The position numbers were made by a program, and so were the translations under genes. 64,000 nucleotides of DNA from Dactylorhiza incarnata (lineage: Eukaryota; Streptophyta; Magnoliopsida; Asparagales; Orchidaceae), in the NCBI GenBank assembly GCA_033032865.1, contig JAWHQI010000019.1:13124001-13188000 (forward strand), in the 5' to 3' direction. A model generated the notes under the pieces. The model ran no database searches. It worked only from the letters and a program-made list of their open reading frames with translations, and had not been told where the DNA came from. How positions within the stretch are numbered: position 1 is the first letter of the stretch; each line of letters opens with the position of its first letter. Positions 33,363-45,729 of this stretch are shown piece by piece.

Positions 33363-33902
33363 TCAAATAGATTTTACGTTTGAGGGTATGGGAAGTTGTT
33401 CAATTATTGCGACTTTCGCCTTATCGACCTCCATCCCCTTAGAAGAAATCTTATGGCCGAGGACTAAACCTTCTCGGACCATGAAGTTGCATTTCTCCCA
33501 GTTTAAAACTAAATTCATTTCTTCACACCGCTGGAGGACTCTATCTAAATTTTGTAAGCAGTTTTTAAAAGAGTTTCCAAAGACGGAGAAGTCATCCATA
33601 AAGACTTCCATGATATCTTCTACGAGCTCGCCAAATATCGCAAGTATACATCTTTGGAATGTAGCTGGGGCGTTGCAGAGTCCGAATGGTATCCTTCGAT
33701 ATGCGAAGGTGCCGAAGGGGCAAGTAAAAGTTGGTTTTTCCCGTTCTTCGGGGGAAATACGGATTTGGAAAAACCCCGAGAGACCATCGAGAAAACAATA
33801 AAAAGGATGACCTGAAAGACGCTCCAGGATTTTATCGACGAACGGTAACGGGAAGTCATCTTTTCTGGTGGCATCATTTAATTTTTGGTAGTCGATGCAC
33901 AC
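33363..33902 (-). pseudogene. Reverse transcriptase of the Athila element
   Basis: VCIDYQKLNDATRKDDFPLP, FCFLDG-like YCFLDGLSGFFQIRI, FGLCNAPATFQRC and the active site EVFMDDFSVFG, typical of Athila. A stop (TAG, 33,906-33,908 on the complement) sits just before VCIDYQ, where Trp is usual, and the upstream piece is in another frame. A stop after SNVKSI precedes the continuing sequence FLGHAGFYRRFI. Confidence 0.9.
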
Positions 33903-34048
33903 CCTCTAACCCGTAACAGTATGAGTTGGGATCAATTCATTATTCTGGTTTGCAACGACCGTTATACCGCCCTTTTTGGGGACGACTTGTACGAGGCTTA
34001 CCCACGTACTGTCAGATATAGGATAGATAATTCCCGCGTCGAGGAGTT

Positions 34049-35635
34049 TTATAATCTCAGCCTTAACGACATCCCGCATGTTTGGGTTAAGTCGTCGTTG
34101 GGCTGAATACTTTTGCGGGGGTTATCTTCTAAAAAAAAATTGTGGGTACAGAACGAGGGGTTTATTCCCCTGATATCTAAAATCTGCCATGCAATTGCAT
34201 GACGATGTTTGTTTAAAACTTCTACTAAATTGGATGTTTTCGAATCACTTAAGTTAGAAGAAATAATAACAGGAAGTTTTAAATTTTTCTCGATAAAAAC
34301 ATATTTTAGATTATCGAGGAGTTGTTTTAGATCGAGGACCGGTGGTTTTTCATATGATGGTTTAATGTTTAATGCTTCTGAATCGAAGGGTTCGAGTGGC
34401 GAATATGTCGGCATGTCATTGAGACAAAATAGATTCGTCAAATTTGAATCATCTAATGCTAAGGAGAGAAATTCAGAAAGCGAAGAACATTCCTCTTCAA
34501 ACGCGGGTTCAAGGTTAAAACAGGTATCATCGTTCGATAGGGAGTTCCGCATCGAGGGATTAGTACGCAAAGTAACTTCATCGTCTCCGGCCCGAAGGAG
34601 AAGGCGACCGTTACTAACATCTATTAACGCGCGGGTGGTTGCGAGAAAAGGGCGACCGAGTATAATAGGTACCTCAGCATCCTCCTCTATGTCCAGGATG
34701 ACGAAGTCTACCGGGAAGATAAACTTATCAACCTTGACCAGAACATCCTCTACCACCCCTATCCGGTACTTTACTGAGCGATCCGCAAGTTGGATGCTCA
34801 TCTTTGTCGGGCTCGGGATGCCCAAATCGAGTTTTTTGAAAACGGAAAAGGGCATCAAATTGATGTTGGCGCCCAAGTCCGATAGATCGTACTTTATTAA
34901 CAAATTGTCGAAGAGGCACGAGATGGAGAACCGTCCCGGGTCGTTCAGCTTTGGTGGCAATTTATTAAGGAGAACAACCGAGCATTCCGCGTTAAGGGAA
35001 ACGCGCAAAACATCCTCGAGTTTCTTTTTATTAGAAAGTAACTCTTTAAGATATTTCGTGTATTTCAGCATTTGGGAGAGTGCCTCGCAGAAAGGAACGT
35101 TTATTTGAATTTTTTTATAAATTTGTAAGAATTTTTTATATTCCTCGTCCTTCTGCTCGTTATTTATGTTTGAAGGATAAGGAAGAGGCGGGCTAAAAAC
35201 ATTCGGCACAATCAGAATACTTGATGAATTATCTATCGAAGGCGAGGGTGTAGGGGTTAGTGTCGAAATATGTACCTTAGGCTCAACCCGTTTTGGGGAG
35301 GTTACCTCCTTTCCGCTGCGAAAGTTTATGGCGTTGGCATTTTCTCTGGGGTTCGGCTCCGTGTTCCCTGGTAGAGCTCCATACGGCCGCTCGGAGACCA
35401 TCTTCGCAAGCTGTCCAACCTGATTTTCCAACTTTTTAATAGATCCGGTAATATTCCATATATTTGACTCGGTGGACGCGACGTATTTAGCAAAAACATC
35501 TTCGAGCGGAGAAGGTTTGGAGGAGGAGGCTGGAATCCGTGCGGAAGTCCTTGTGGAAGTCCTTGTGGATTCACATTTGGGGGCCTCTGAGCGTTGTTTG
35601 GATTGCTCCAGGAGAAGTTTGGGAGCTTCCTCCAA
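34049..35635 (-). pseudogene. Gag C-terminus, protease and RT entry, Athila element
   Basis: 528 open codons. It starts within Gag (internal, no true start), has a Ser/Pro/Asn-rich linker, then VPFCEALSQMLKYTKYLKEL and LPPKLNDPGRFSISC, then the protease-like site YDLSDLGANINLMPFSVF, followed by VPIILGRPFLATTRALIDV. The C-terminal part begins the RT entry region before the frame is lost at 34,049. The Asp-Leu-Gly-Ala form of the protease site is usual for Athila. Confidence 0.9.
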
Positions 35636-36784
35636 CCCGGATTTTAATTATTACTATAAGGGTTTTTGTTAGGGTTGAAGGGGGCCGAACTGGGTTGCCT
35701 AAGTAATCTACAATTTCTTCGACAAAATTATTATTTAGAGCCGAAGAAGGAGTGGAGGAGGAAGCAGTCATCTCTACCAGTTGCTTACTTAACCTCTTTA
35801 CTTGAGAGGCTAAGTGAGAAGTGACATCCACTTCATATATCCCAGTTGGTTTGTTAGGGCGCGATCTAGGCACATTTCATTGATAGGCATTCATGGCCAT
35901 TTCTTCTAACAGAGCTTGAGCGGCCTCCGGGATTTTGTTGTTTAACGTTCCCTCGCCGGTTGCGTCGATCTTCTGTCGCATTGAGAAATTTAAGTCATTA
36001 TAGAATGTCTGGACTTGTAGCCAGGACGGCAACGCATGATGAGGACATCTACGCAAGAACTCTTTAAAATGCTCTCAAGTCTCGTAAAGAGACTCAGAAT
36101 CGAATTGAATGAAAGAGGCGATATATATGCGTAATTTATCAGTTTTAGACGGGGGAAAATATTTTGTTAGCAATTTCTCCGTCAATTGGGCCCACGTAGT
36201 TATGGATCCTCTAGGGAGAGAACTTAACCACGCATTTGCCTTTATCCGCAGCGAAAATGGAAATAAGCGTAAACGAATAGCGTCACCAGTAACACCATTA
36301 ATTTCAAAAGTGTCGCAAATTTCCAAAAAACTAGAAAGGTGTAGATTCGGATCCTCATCCTGCAAACCGTCAAATTAGAGTGACTGTTGTACCATTTGAA
36401 TGATGCTAGATTTTATTTCAAAATTATTATTAGCCACCGTTGGGCGTGTAATACTCGATCCCGTATCTTCCAAATTCGGTCGGGCATAATATGTCGTGGT
36501 CCGTGGCGGGCCGCATCTGGATTTGGATCGGTCATAGCTTTAACGTCCGTATCTCCGATAGACTCTTCGGGAAATTCGAGTAAGTTTTGCTCACGAAATT
36601 GGAGGCGCTTATGAAGGGTGCGCTCGATTTCGGGGTCAAAAGGAATGTTTGAATCGTCCGATGAGCTTCTCGGGTCATATACTAATAATAACAAAAAAAT
36701 TTGGTTTTGGCTTTTTCTATATATTTTGTTCTTAAATATATAAGTAATAAAATTAATAATGATCCTTTTTCGAAATAACAACAC
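35571..36784 (-). pseudogene. Gag N-terminal half of the Athila element
   Basis: Three pieces: 36,784-36,413 (IPFDPEIERTLHKRLQFRE), 36,365-36,075 (LFPFSLRIKANAWLSSLPRG, TKYFPPSKTDKLR, ending SLYET then a stop) and 35,873-35,571 (IYEVDVTSHLASQVKRLSKQ). Stops and shifts separate them. The first piece begins just inside the primer site. Confidence 0.87.
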
Positions 36785-36788
36785 GAAG

Positions 36789-36806
36789 TCCCCGGCAATG
36801 GCGCCA
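36789..36806 (-). promoter_or_regulatory. Primer binding site, tRNA-Asp
   Basis: On the minus strand TGGCGCCATTGCCGGGGA, differing by one base from the complement of the plant tRNA-Asp 3' end (TGGCGCCGTTGCCGGGG). Nine bases separate it from the LTR at 36,816. This primer choice is typical of Athila. Confidence 0.9.
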
Positions 36807-36815
36807 AAAACTTAA

Positions 36816-38861
36816 TGAGTAGGGTTGGATTTGAATTTGAAAGCTTTTATTTAATTTATATTCATACTAATCATTCGATAAAGGCAAGTATACTTTATCG
36901 TGTATAATATAGGATATATTGGTTTAGAAAATATCAGGGTCGTATATTTCCACGGATCTGTTGATTATTCTTACTTATAAGGAATGAACTATTATTTTAT
37001 CAGAATAAGTTTTTGATTTGATTTATAATACTTAGAAAGCAATAATATTCGTATAACTAGAGTTTTAAACGATGATGAAGATAGCGCCCGATGTCGAATT
37101 ACCTTGAGAGGAAAATAGCTTTTTTAGAAGTAAAAGATTTGATTTTTCAAAACATTAGAATGGCTTGGCCGTGGAGGTTCCATAAGTATGAACGCACCTC
37201 TCTCGATTGTACGCCCACCTGAGATTAAGAATATTCGCCCGAACTCTTGTTCTTTAATCGAATCTCCTCAATACTCGTTTTATGTTGTGAACCCCTCTAT
37301 TGGGTTTTTATTCCAATTCGGGAGACTTACCTCATCCTTTCTCGAGGGTAGAGCGCATTTCTCTTTACCCGTGAGCGATCAATCCATACGCACGAGCCTC
37401 TCGGCTAACTAGTGTACGGAAACAGAAATGAGAACCATATATCGATTATATGGTTCCACTCAACATTTTTCTCGGGTAAACCTTAAGCTCGTTAATTGAT
37501 TTTAGAAAGAGATATTTTATTTTTAGAAAACTCTTTTTATCCCAATGCTCTTCGATATCGTGCGCTAAAGGAAATTAGCCACTCATCGGAATGGAGACGA
37601 CATTAATAATAAGAAAATACTTGTTAATATTATAAGCTGATATAAGCATGTTTAACAAAGAAAATTAAAAGACTTATAAAATGCAGAAATAGTATATGTC
37701 CCAAACATCTTAATCAAGCGCTAAAAAGTACTTAGCCCCTCATTCGGGATGAGGGTGGTAATAAGACTTGAAATAAAGCTAAGTTACAAAAAAAGAAAAT
37801 ACTATCTCATATACACACACACACACACACACACTACTTAAAATGAAAGAAAGCGTAAAAATTAAACTCATACACTCACACACTCTTCTTTGAAATTAAA
37901 AACTGAAATAAAAGTAAGCGAAAAAGCTATTCTCATACACACACACACTCTACTTCGAATTAAAAGAAAGCGTAAAAATTAAACTCATACACTCACACAC
38001 TCTTGACATAAGGAAAAGAAGGTCCAAATGAGAAAAAAACTATTTTATTCTCAAAATAAACATTACACTAGACTAGGAAAGTGAAAATTACAAACGAAAT
38101 AAAACTTAAATGCATAAAATAACTCACATACACTCAAAATAATTTAGGAAGACACTAATACACTCTCAAAATCTGGATCCCAATGCTTCAGCCGAGCCCC
38201 TCTATTTATAGGGAAAATTTTAAAATTACACGCCCTCAGTCATGCCCGTGACCGAGGACGTGACTTCTGCGCGTGCGATTGAGGTCGCTTCAGCCACCTT
38301 CTAGAAGAACTTGACCAGGAAAATGGCTGCACGCAGGCATGACTTGAGGTGTCACGGGCGTGACTTTGGGCGGCAGACGTCAGGTTCAACTGGGGCGTGA
38401 CGGTTGGTGTGTATGTTGGCTTCTGGAAGGAATTGATGGGTCACGGCCTTGGTCACAGGCATGACTTTGCAAAATCGATGGGACAGGGAGCCGATCGACG
38501 GGACGGGAGGTGAAGTCGGTCGAGTGGTACACGGGCGTGACCATGTAAAATCGACGGGACAACAAGCCGATCGACGAGACCGGATGTCGATCGACAGGAC
38601 GGTGAGGCGAGAACCGCTGAGAAGTCTGTAAATCGGCATTTTAAGATTACACGCCCTTGGTCACGGGCGTGACCCAAGGTCACAGGCGTGAATGAGGGCG
38701 TGACCTAACAAAAAATGCTGAAAAACAGAAAAAAAAAGCTAAGTTAGTAAGGAAAATAATAAAACAAGCAATTTATTCATTAATTTACATAAAATATTTA
38801 CAATATTACTTAAAATTATACTAGAAACTATACTAAAATACGTATATTTTACTAATTATTA
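36816..38861 (-). repeat. 5' LTR of the Athila element
   Basis: 2046 bp; the plus strand starts TGAGTAGGG and ends TTATTA (the CA end mutated to TA). It carries a (CA)n tract at about 37,808-37,835 and the same GTCGATCGAC and CACGGGCGTGAC repeats as its partner. Confidence 0.92.
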
Positions 38862-39516
38862 ATAACCTAGATCATTAATTTTCTGAAAATGACGAACATG
38901 CCTTCGGGTTACCTCCCGGGGAAGGTGGGTGGCTTGGGTAGATTTTTCGGCGAGGCGGTGGCGGCGGCCAGCTCGCCATGCGGCGACAGTGGCGGTGATC
39001 CTGTGAAATGTCTCCTAATTTTTGTTGGTCGTGAATTGCAAAGAGATGAGCCCGGGAAATTTTAATTACAATTGTGAGTTTGAGCTATGGACTTTGAATA
39101 TGAAGGTGCGTGTGTCATGAATTATTATTTGTGTGGCGTGGAGCATTCTTTTCATTAAGGTCGGAGACAGATCAGATGCCTCCTAATTTTTGTAGGTCGT
39201 GAACTGCAAAGAGATGAGCCCGGAAAATTTTAATAACAATTGTGACGACTTTGAGTTGTAGACTTTGAATATGACGGTGCGTGTCTCATGAATTATTATT
39301 TGTGTGGCGTGGACCATTATTTTCATTAAGGCTAGAGGCAGAGGTCGATCACTTCACGTTACCTGGTGGGATGAAGATCTAGGGAGTGGACGATGCCTTG
39401 GAGGATGACCCTGATGTGGATATTAAGGGATGACCCCTCCGTATGGTTGCACCTGTGCCATATTTGTGCTTTGTATATGTTGCTCGCTTTTTTGCCTTTG
39501 TGGCAGTAGGCGAAGG
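38862..39516. other. Gap between Athila and copia 2, with a small ORF and a tandem duplication
   Basis: 38,898-39,065 (+) is a 55-codon ORF whose first part is GC-rich (MPSGYLPGKVGGLGRFFGEA), possibly a gene fragment. Its end overlaps the first of two tandem 168-bp copies (39,005-39,172 and 39,173-39,342), both encoding CLLIFVGRELQRDEPGKF. The rest is unremarkable. Confidence 0.45.
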
Positions 39517-40807
39517 TGTTGGGTTTTCCTTAAGAGTATACATATCATATGTGCGCAGCGGAATATATCAAGAACAACCCAAAAAGACATATGGATCTTG
39601 CTAAAACCATGAATCAAGAAATTGAGGCAACAAAATTAAATTGAGTCAGCACTCAATCAAAAGCTCCAAGAAAAAATCTTCTAGGATTCGGAATCCTATT
39701 CCAAGTCCTTGCTCTGCACTTGCTATCTGCTTCGTCAACAAACGACTGCTCATCAGAGGAGTGAGTGTGGAATTGTGTCCACACCTCTACAGAAGTCCAC
39801 ACAAGAGAAGGAGAACCCTAGCTTCTTGTCGCACAAGAACTAGGTCGGAGAATAATCGACCTCAACGTCTTCCGCGAACTGCTAGGTTCGTTTACAGGAA
39901 GAGGCGACGACTGTCGGAAGAGGAGAAAAGCTCTAGCGGAATGTTTCTGGTGCTGCTCTCTCAAATCGCAAAAGGGGCGGTCTAAGTTTCCGTCTTCCGT
40001 AAACCGTAAAAAGGTCAGCCGTCAGGAGTATTGAAACCTAAATCGCAAACTGATTATATAAAGCTGCGTTCGATGAACCCGAAACAACTTGCGTTCGACG
40101 AACCCGCAACAATCTGCATTCGACGAACCCGCAACAACTTGCGTTCGACGAACCAGCAGAAACTTGCGTTCGACGAACCAGCAGAAACCTGCGTTTGACG
40201 AACCCGCAACAACTTGCGTTCGATGAACCGACAACAATCTGCGTTCGACGAACCCGCAGAAACCTGCGTTCGACGAACCAGCAGAAACCTGTGTTCGACG
40301 AACCCGCAACAACTTGCGTTCGACGAACCAGCAACAATCTGCATTCGACGATTGAAATAAAACAGTTCGACTAAACCCTTTAAACGAATTTGCCTATACC
40401 CTATAGACGAATTCGACTATACCAATTCGGTTATATATATAAATAAAATTCGTTTAAACCATTTAGTCGAATTTTGACTTAGCTGAAATCGTCTAAACAC
40501 TTTAGCCGAATTCGTCCAAACCTATTAGCCGAATTTTGACCCAGTTCGGTTAAACAGTTTAGCCAAATTTGTCTAGTATAAGTCCAATCGTTTAAATACT
40601 TTAAATGATTTCCCGTTGAGACATTCTCAACTTAATTCCAAACAGTCAAAAGAATGATCCTCTACTCACATCCAATATGAGCAAGACCAACTCAATTCTT
40701 TATCCAATTTCTCCAAGCACTTTAATGTGCGACCCTATAGGCTCTAATCGCGTTGGCAGTGAGACTAGATATTTTACCACTTCTAGATCACCATGGAAGC
40801 ACCAACA
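39517..40807 (-). repeat. 3' LTR of copia 2
   Basis: 1291 bp, plus strand TGTTGGGTTTTCC...CACCAACA. Lacks 9 bp present in the other LTR near 39,634. It includes the 25-bp array and further GTTTAAACACTTTAGCCGAAT-like repeats at 40,370-40,610. Confidence 0.94.
40060..40352. repeat. 25-bp tandem array in the left LTR of copia 2
   Basis: About 12 units of the type TGCGTTCGACGAACC plus CGCAACAAC or AGCAGAAAC. Each unit holds the palindrome TTCGACGAA. Because 25 is not a multiple of 3 and no stop arises, all three minus-strand frames stay open and encode the same 25-residue period. The matching array in the right LTR is at 47,135-47,428. Confidence 0.92.
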
Positions 40808-41770
40808 GTCTCCCACTTGATCTTGAACGTATCAAATAAAAGTCTCACAAACAATGAGCGACATCTAGCAATGCATCATTGCTACCCAAGCAATAAGAGT
40901 TCATAACTCAACAAGCCTGTCATGACCAATGTATCAGTGTTGTCATGTCCCTTTGTCCTTTACATCCGGATAGAACTAGAGGCATGGACCATGTCACCCT
41001 CATAATTGTTCAATCCCAGTTTCTTGATCTAGAATAGACTGTCTGAAATTGGTGAGCTCAATATCATATATTGACTCAACCAAGCATGGCCATGCATTTC
41101 TCAGTCTCATTCCATCAAGGGGCCCATGGATGTAACTCCTGTCATACAGGAGGACAAATCTCATTTCTGCTCACACACAAACATCCAAATGATTCGTAAC
41201 ATACCCAATAATCACCCTTATCATCAACCTTTCTCAAGAGAAGACTTTAGATGGCATCAAAGTACGCTCTTCCTCACCCGATGAATGCTGTGACTTCAGG
41301 TCAAAGGACCACAAACACCATTGTCACTTGAGACCTACTTGTGACACGTTCATATAACAATCCACAAAGTAGTCTCACGGTGGGTCTGTCCAGTACAACT
41401 TGTTCCTAACAAGTACCCATGTGACGACTTGATATCACAATATCATGACCTATGAGAACCGGTCATCAGTCAACGCACATGCTAGTCTTATGGTCTCATC
41501 CTCGCCCTAATTTCTAGGATGATACCTCGACCAGGGACCATTTAAGAATGAAGCTTCATATAAACATAGGCCCTCACATTCAAGTCACGTACTTGAATTC
41601 CTATGGAAGCAAACATTCTAAGGGCATTCATTATGTTAATTAGTCTATCATATAGAAACAGTTGACATAATAAAAGAACTTGCCATAAATGTAAAATGAA
41701 ACATACAGTACATAATACAATTCATCAAATGAATAAACAACCGACAAACATGCAATCCACAAGGCTCCCA
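40808..41770 (-). other. Non-coding 3' interior of copia 2
   Basis: A purine tract on the minus strand (AAGTGGGAGAC, complement of 40,808-40,818) abuts the LTR. The remaining 950 bp have no ORF of note. Confidence 0.6.
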
Positions 41771-43180
41771 CTAAAGATGATCATTCAGGTATCTAATACC
41801 CATTGATCTAACATGACCATCATGCTTCCTTTGCGCAAGAGGCTTTGTCAGTGGATCCGTTATGTTATCTTCAGTCGGTACTCTACAAATGCTCACATCT
41901 CCTCGATCGACAATCTCTCGAATAAGATGGAACCGCCGAAGTATGTGCTTGGAGCGCTGATGAGATCTAGGTTCCTTAGCTTGGGCAATTGCACCGTTGT
42001 TGTCACAGTAGAAAACTATGGGATCAACAATGCTAGGAACTTCATCTAGCTCGCCGATGAATTTCCTAATCCACACAGCCTCCTTTGCCACATTTGTAGC
42101 AGCAATATACTCGACTTATGTCGTAGAATCGGCAACTGTCTCTTGCTTGGAACTCTTCCAACTTACAGCTCCTCCATTGAGGCAAAATACAAAACCTAAT
42201 TGGGACTTTGAATCATCCTTATCAGTTTGGAAGCTATCATCCGTGTAACCACTTACAATGAGCTCTTTCTCTCCTCCATACATTAAGAACGTATCCTTAG
42301 TCCTTCTCAAGTACTTTAGGATATTCTTGACAGCAATCCAGTGACTCTCACTAGGATCAGACTGATACCTGCTCGTCATGCTCAAAGCATATGAGACATC
42401 AGGTCGAGTACACAACATTGCATACATGACTGATCCAATTGCCGAGGCATATGGAACCAACTTCATGCGGTCCTTATCTTCCAAAGATTTCGGACACTGG
42501 TCCTTAGAGAGACTCACACCATGTGACATGGGTAAGAATCCTTTCTTGGACTCAAGCATGTTGAACCATTTCAACACCTTGTCAATGTATGTACTCTGGG
42601 TCAAACCCAGCAACCTCTTCGATCTATCTCTATAGATCTTAATACCAAGTATGTAAGTCGCTTCACCCAAGTCCTTCATAGAAAAGCAGTCCCCTAGCCT
42701 ATTCTTAACAGCTTGCAGGGTTGGAATGTCATTCCCGATCAGCAGTATGTCATCTACATACAATATCAGGAAGACAACAATCCTCCCACTAATCCTTTTG
42801 TAAACACAGGGCTCATCTTCGTTCTTGATGAAACCAAACTCCTTGATCTTCTCATCAAAACGCAGATTCCAACATCGAGAAGCTTGTTTCAATCCATAAA
42901 TGGATCGATTCAACTTGCATATTTTAGTGGCTTCACTTGGAGATACAAAACCCTCGGGTTGTGTCATATACACTTCCTCAAGGAGGTTTCCATTAAGGAA
43001 AGCCGTTTTGACGTCCATTTGCCAGATCTCGTAGTCATAATACGCAGCAATAGCAAGTACAATTCTGATGGACTTGACCATAGCTACAAGGGAAAAGGTT
43101 TCATCATAGTCAACACCATGAATTTGCCTGAAACCTTTAGCCACCAGCCGGCCTTTGAATGTCTGTACATTCCCATCCAT
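41771..43180 (-). pseudogene. RT and RNase H of copia 2
   Basis: RT: VAKGFRQIHGVDYDETF, WQMDVKTAFLNGNLLEEVYM (catalytic Asp), SIYGLKQASRCW, FLILYVDDILLIGND, MKDLGEATYILGIKI. RNase H: SGYTDDSFQTDKDDSKSQLG, GGAVSWKSSKQETVADSTT followed by TAA (complement of 42,116-42,118) at a position normally Glu, then VEYIAATNVAKEAVW and the end at 41,771. The frame is otherwise open. The upstream integrase is in the same frame across one more stop. Confidence 0.92.
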
Positions 43181-43219
43181 GTCGGTCTTCTTCTTGAAGA
43201 CCCACTTGCACCCTATGGG

Positions 43220-44410
43220 TCATACCCCTTCAGCTGGTTCCACCAAGGTCCAAACTTGGTTTGTATACATGGAGTCCATTTCAGATTTCATGGCCTCAAG
43301 CCACTTCTCAGAGTCAAGTCCACACATAGCCTCTTGATAGGTTGCAGGCTCATCATCATGATCCATTAGCAACACACTACCTATTTGAGACACGAGAAAT
43401 CCATATCTCTCAGGCTCAAATCTTGGTCTATCAGTTCTACGTAGGACTTGTGTTTCTTGAGCAGGTTCTCCAGCTACAACAGATTGTAGTCCTTGCTCAG
43501 GTTCTAATTCACGTTCATTCATTGTTTGTGGTTCTTGAACCTCTTCAAGTTCCACCTTTTCAGTCTTTCTGGATAAGAACTCTTTCTCCAAAAATACGTC
43601 AGTCCTTGCGACAAACACTTTGCCCTCGGACGGCAGGTAGAAGTAATACCCTTTGGTTTCCATAGGATATCCCACAAGATAACATTTATCTGATTTGTGT
43701 TCCAGCTTGTCAGACATTTGACGTCGTACGTACGCCTCACAACCCCAAATCTTAATGAAAGACATATTAGGACGCTTCCTAGTCCATATCTCATATGTTG
43801 TCTTTTGAACCATTTTCGTCGGAATGCGATTTTGTGTAAAAGCAGCAGTCTCTCGAGCAAAACCACAAAAGAAAATGGGCAAATCTGCATGACTCATCAT
43901 CGATCACACCATGTCTAACAAGGTACGATTCCTCCTCTCAGAAACACCATTATGTTGCGGTGTTCTGGGTGGGGTGAGCTGTGATACAATACTACACTCT
44001 TTCAGATGATCACGGAACTCCTGACTCAAATATTTACCACCTCGATCAGATCGGAGTGCTTTTATTCTTTTACCCAGTTGGTTCTCTACTTCATTCTTAA
44101 ACACTTTGAACTTTTCAAAGGTCTCAGATTTGTTCTTCATAAGAAACATATATCTGTATCTACTGAAATCATCAGTAAATGTAACGAAGTAGTGGAACCC
44201 ACCTCTAGCCACAGAACTCGTGTGTCCGCACACATCACTATGTATGACACCCAAGAGATCATCTGCCCTCTCAGTATGACCAGTGAAAGGGGCTTTAGTC
44301 ATTTTGCCTAATAAGCAAGACTCGCATCTCTCAAATGATTCATAATCAAATGAGTCCAGTAGTCCATCTCTATGGAGCTTGGATATGCGTTTCTCGTTTA
44401 TATGGCCCAA
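43220..44410 (-). pseudogene. Integrase of copia 2
   Basis: GHINEKRISKLHRDGLL and CESCLLGKMTKAPF (pre-integrase zinc finger), IHSDVCGHTS, LRSDRGGKYLS and HNGVSERRNRTLLDMV carry the three catalytic acids. A stop (TGA, complement of 43,904-43,906) follows, then the C-terminal part (IWGCEAYVRRQMSDKLEHKS, CYLVGYP), ending with a stop near 43,220 just before RT. Confidence 0.92.
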
Positions 44411-44419
44411 ATGACAATG

Positions 44420-44839
44420 TCAAAGGTATGTAGGATTCGAGTCATTTATTCTTAGTCTTTTATTATTTTTTACATTATAGATTGGATGGTCTAAGTTCAA
44501 AACATATAAACCATTAAACAATTGGACTACACCATAACAAACATCATTCATAAAAATCGAACAACAATTATTCTTAATTATAAATGAAAAACCCTTCATG
44601 TCAAGACATGAAATGGATATAATGTTTCTAGTTATGGCTGGAACATAATAACAGTTATCTAGTTCTATTACAATCCCAGTGGGCAAAGAAAGATAGTAGG
44701 CACCAACGATGACGACAGCAACTCTTGCTCCATTCCCGACGCGTAGGTCTACCTCCCCTTTACCCAACATTCTTCTCCTTCTCTCAGTTCCTGCACATTT
44801 GTACAAATGTGAGAACCACATCCAGTATCGAATATCCAA
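44420..44839 (-). pseudogene. Protease C-terminal half and linker, copia 2
   Basis: In the pol frame, which is shifted against gag. YYVPAITRNIISISCLDMKG and FNGLYVLNL mark the protease-integrase linker. The stop (TGA, complement of 44,420-44,422) replaces a Trp expected before HCHLGH. Confidence 0.85.
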
Positions 44840-45729
44840 GATGAAGGAGCAGAAAGGTTTATCTCTATAACGTAGATACCTGAAGTGGAAGTCATACTTC
44901 CTTTCTTCTTCTGCAGATCCTCAATATTGAGGGGACAGTTCCGCCTCCAATGCTCTGCCTTACCGCAGTGGTGGCACTTTCCTTCTTTCGCCAGACCTTT
45001 CCTTTTCAGTGCAGAAGACTTGGGATCAAGAAGAGACTTAGATCCAATCTTCGTCTTCTTAGATCCCTTGGCCTTGCCCTTGCTCTTATGCACCATCAGT
45101 ATGGGGCTGGCAGGCTTGGCCTTCTTCATGTTGTTCTCAGCAGTTATCAACATGCCAAGGAGCTCGGGCAGTGTCTTTTCTATTTCATTCATGTTATAGT
45201 TTAAGATGAACTGCTCATAACTGTCCGGCAATGATTGCAGGATCAGATCCGTGGCCAACTCTTGGCCCAAGGGAAAATCCAGTTTTTCAAGGTTCTCAAT
45301 ATACCCAATCATCTTGAGTACGTGAGTCCCTACTGAGTCTCGAGCTCCCATTTTGCACTGAAACAAGGACTTGGATATGTCAAACCTCTCTTGCCGAGCT
45401 TACCCCTCGAACATTTTCTTGAGGTGCCCGATTATCTCATAACCACACATGCTCTCGTGTTGCTTTTGAAGCTCGGAGGACATGGTAGCAAGCATGAGGC
45501 ATTCCACATCCAAGGTATCATCCTGATACTTCTTGTAAGCATCTTTATCTGCTCTCGGAGCATTTCCGGCCGACTATGTGGGGGCTTCACCTTCCAAGAC
45601 ATAGAGCTTGCGCTCTTGCTTGAGAACAATTCTCAGGTTCCTATACCAGTCGAGGAAGTTCATCCCATTGAGCTTGTCCTTCTCAAGGATGGCTCTCAGG
45701 GACAACGTGGAGTGAGATGTATTTGCCAT
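44749..45729 (-). pseudogene. Gag and protease start of copia 2
   Basis: The ATG (complement of 45,727-45,729) opens a copia Gag: LEKDKLNGMNFLDWYRNLRI and RKLYVLEGEAP. In-frame stops occur at the complement of 45,574-45,576 and near 45,404. The later part has QSLPDSYEQFILNYNMN, a zinc knuckle CHHCGKAEHWRRNC, and the protease site SSWIFDTGCGSHICTN, where DTG replaces the usual copia DSG. The frame is lost at 44,749. Confidence 0.9.

Larger units (their letters stand above)
27823..38861 (-). mobile_element. Athila-type Ty3/gypsy element
   Basis: 11,039 bp, minus strand, with LTRs of 2044 and 2046 bp, a tRNA-Asp primer site, a Gag of Athila type (IPFDPEIERTLHK; FPFSLRIKANAWLSSLPRGS), protease, RT with FMDDFSVFG, RNase H and a decayed integrase. 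No env-like ORF remains in the 1.6 kb after pol. Five-base flanks (ACTGA left, ATAAC right) do not match, so the ends may have been altered by recombination or deletion. Coding is broken by many stops. Confidence 0.93.

Noticed and set aside
34209..35108. 299-codon plus-strand ORF
   Set aside because: Antisense shadow of the Athila Gag/protease frame, which has recognisable domains.
40060..40352. CRISPR-like array (regular 25-bp repeats)
   Set aside because: Direct tandem repeats without spacers, inside a plant LTR and duplicated in the partner LTR; no cas genes.
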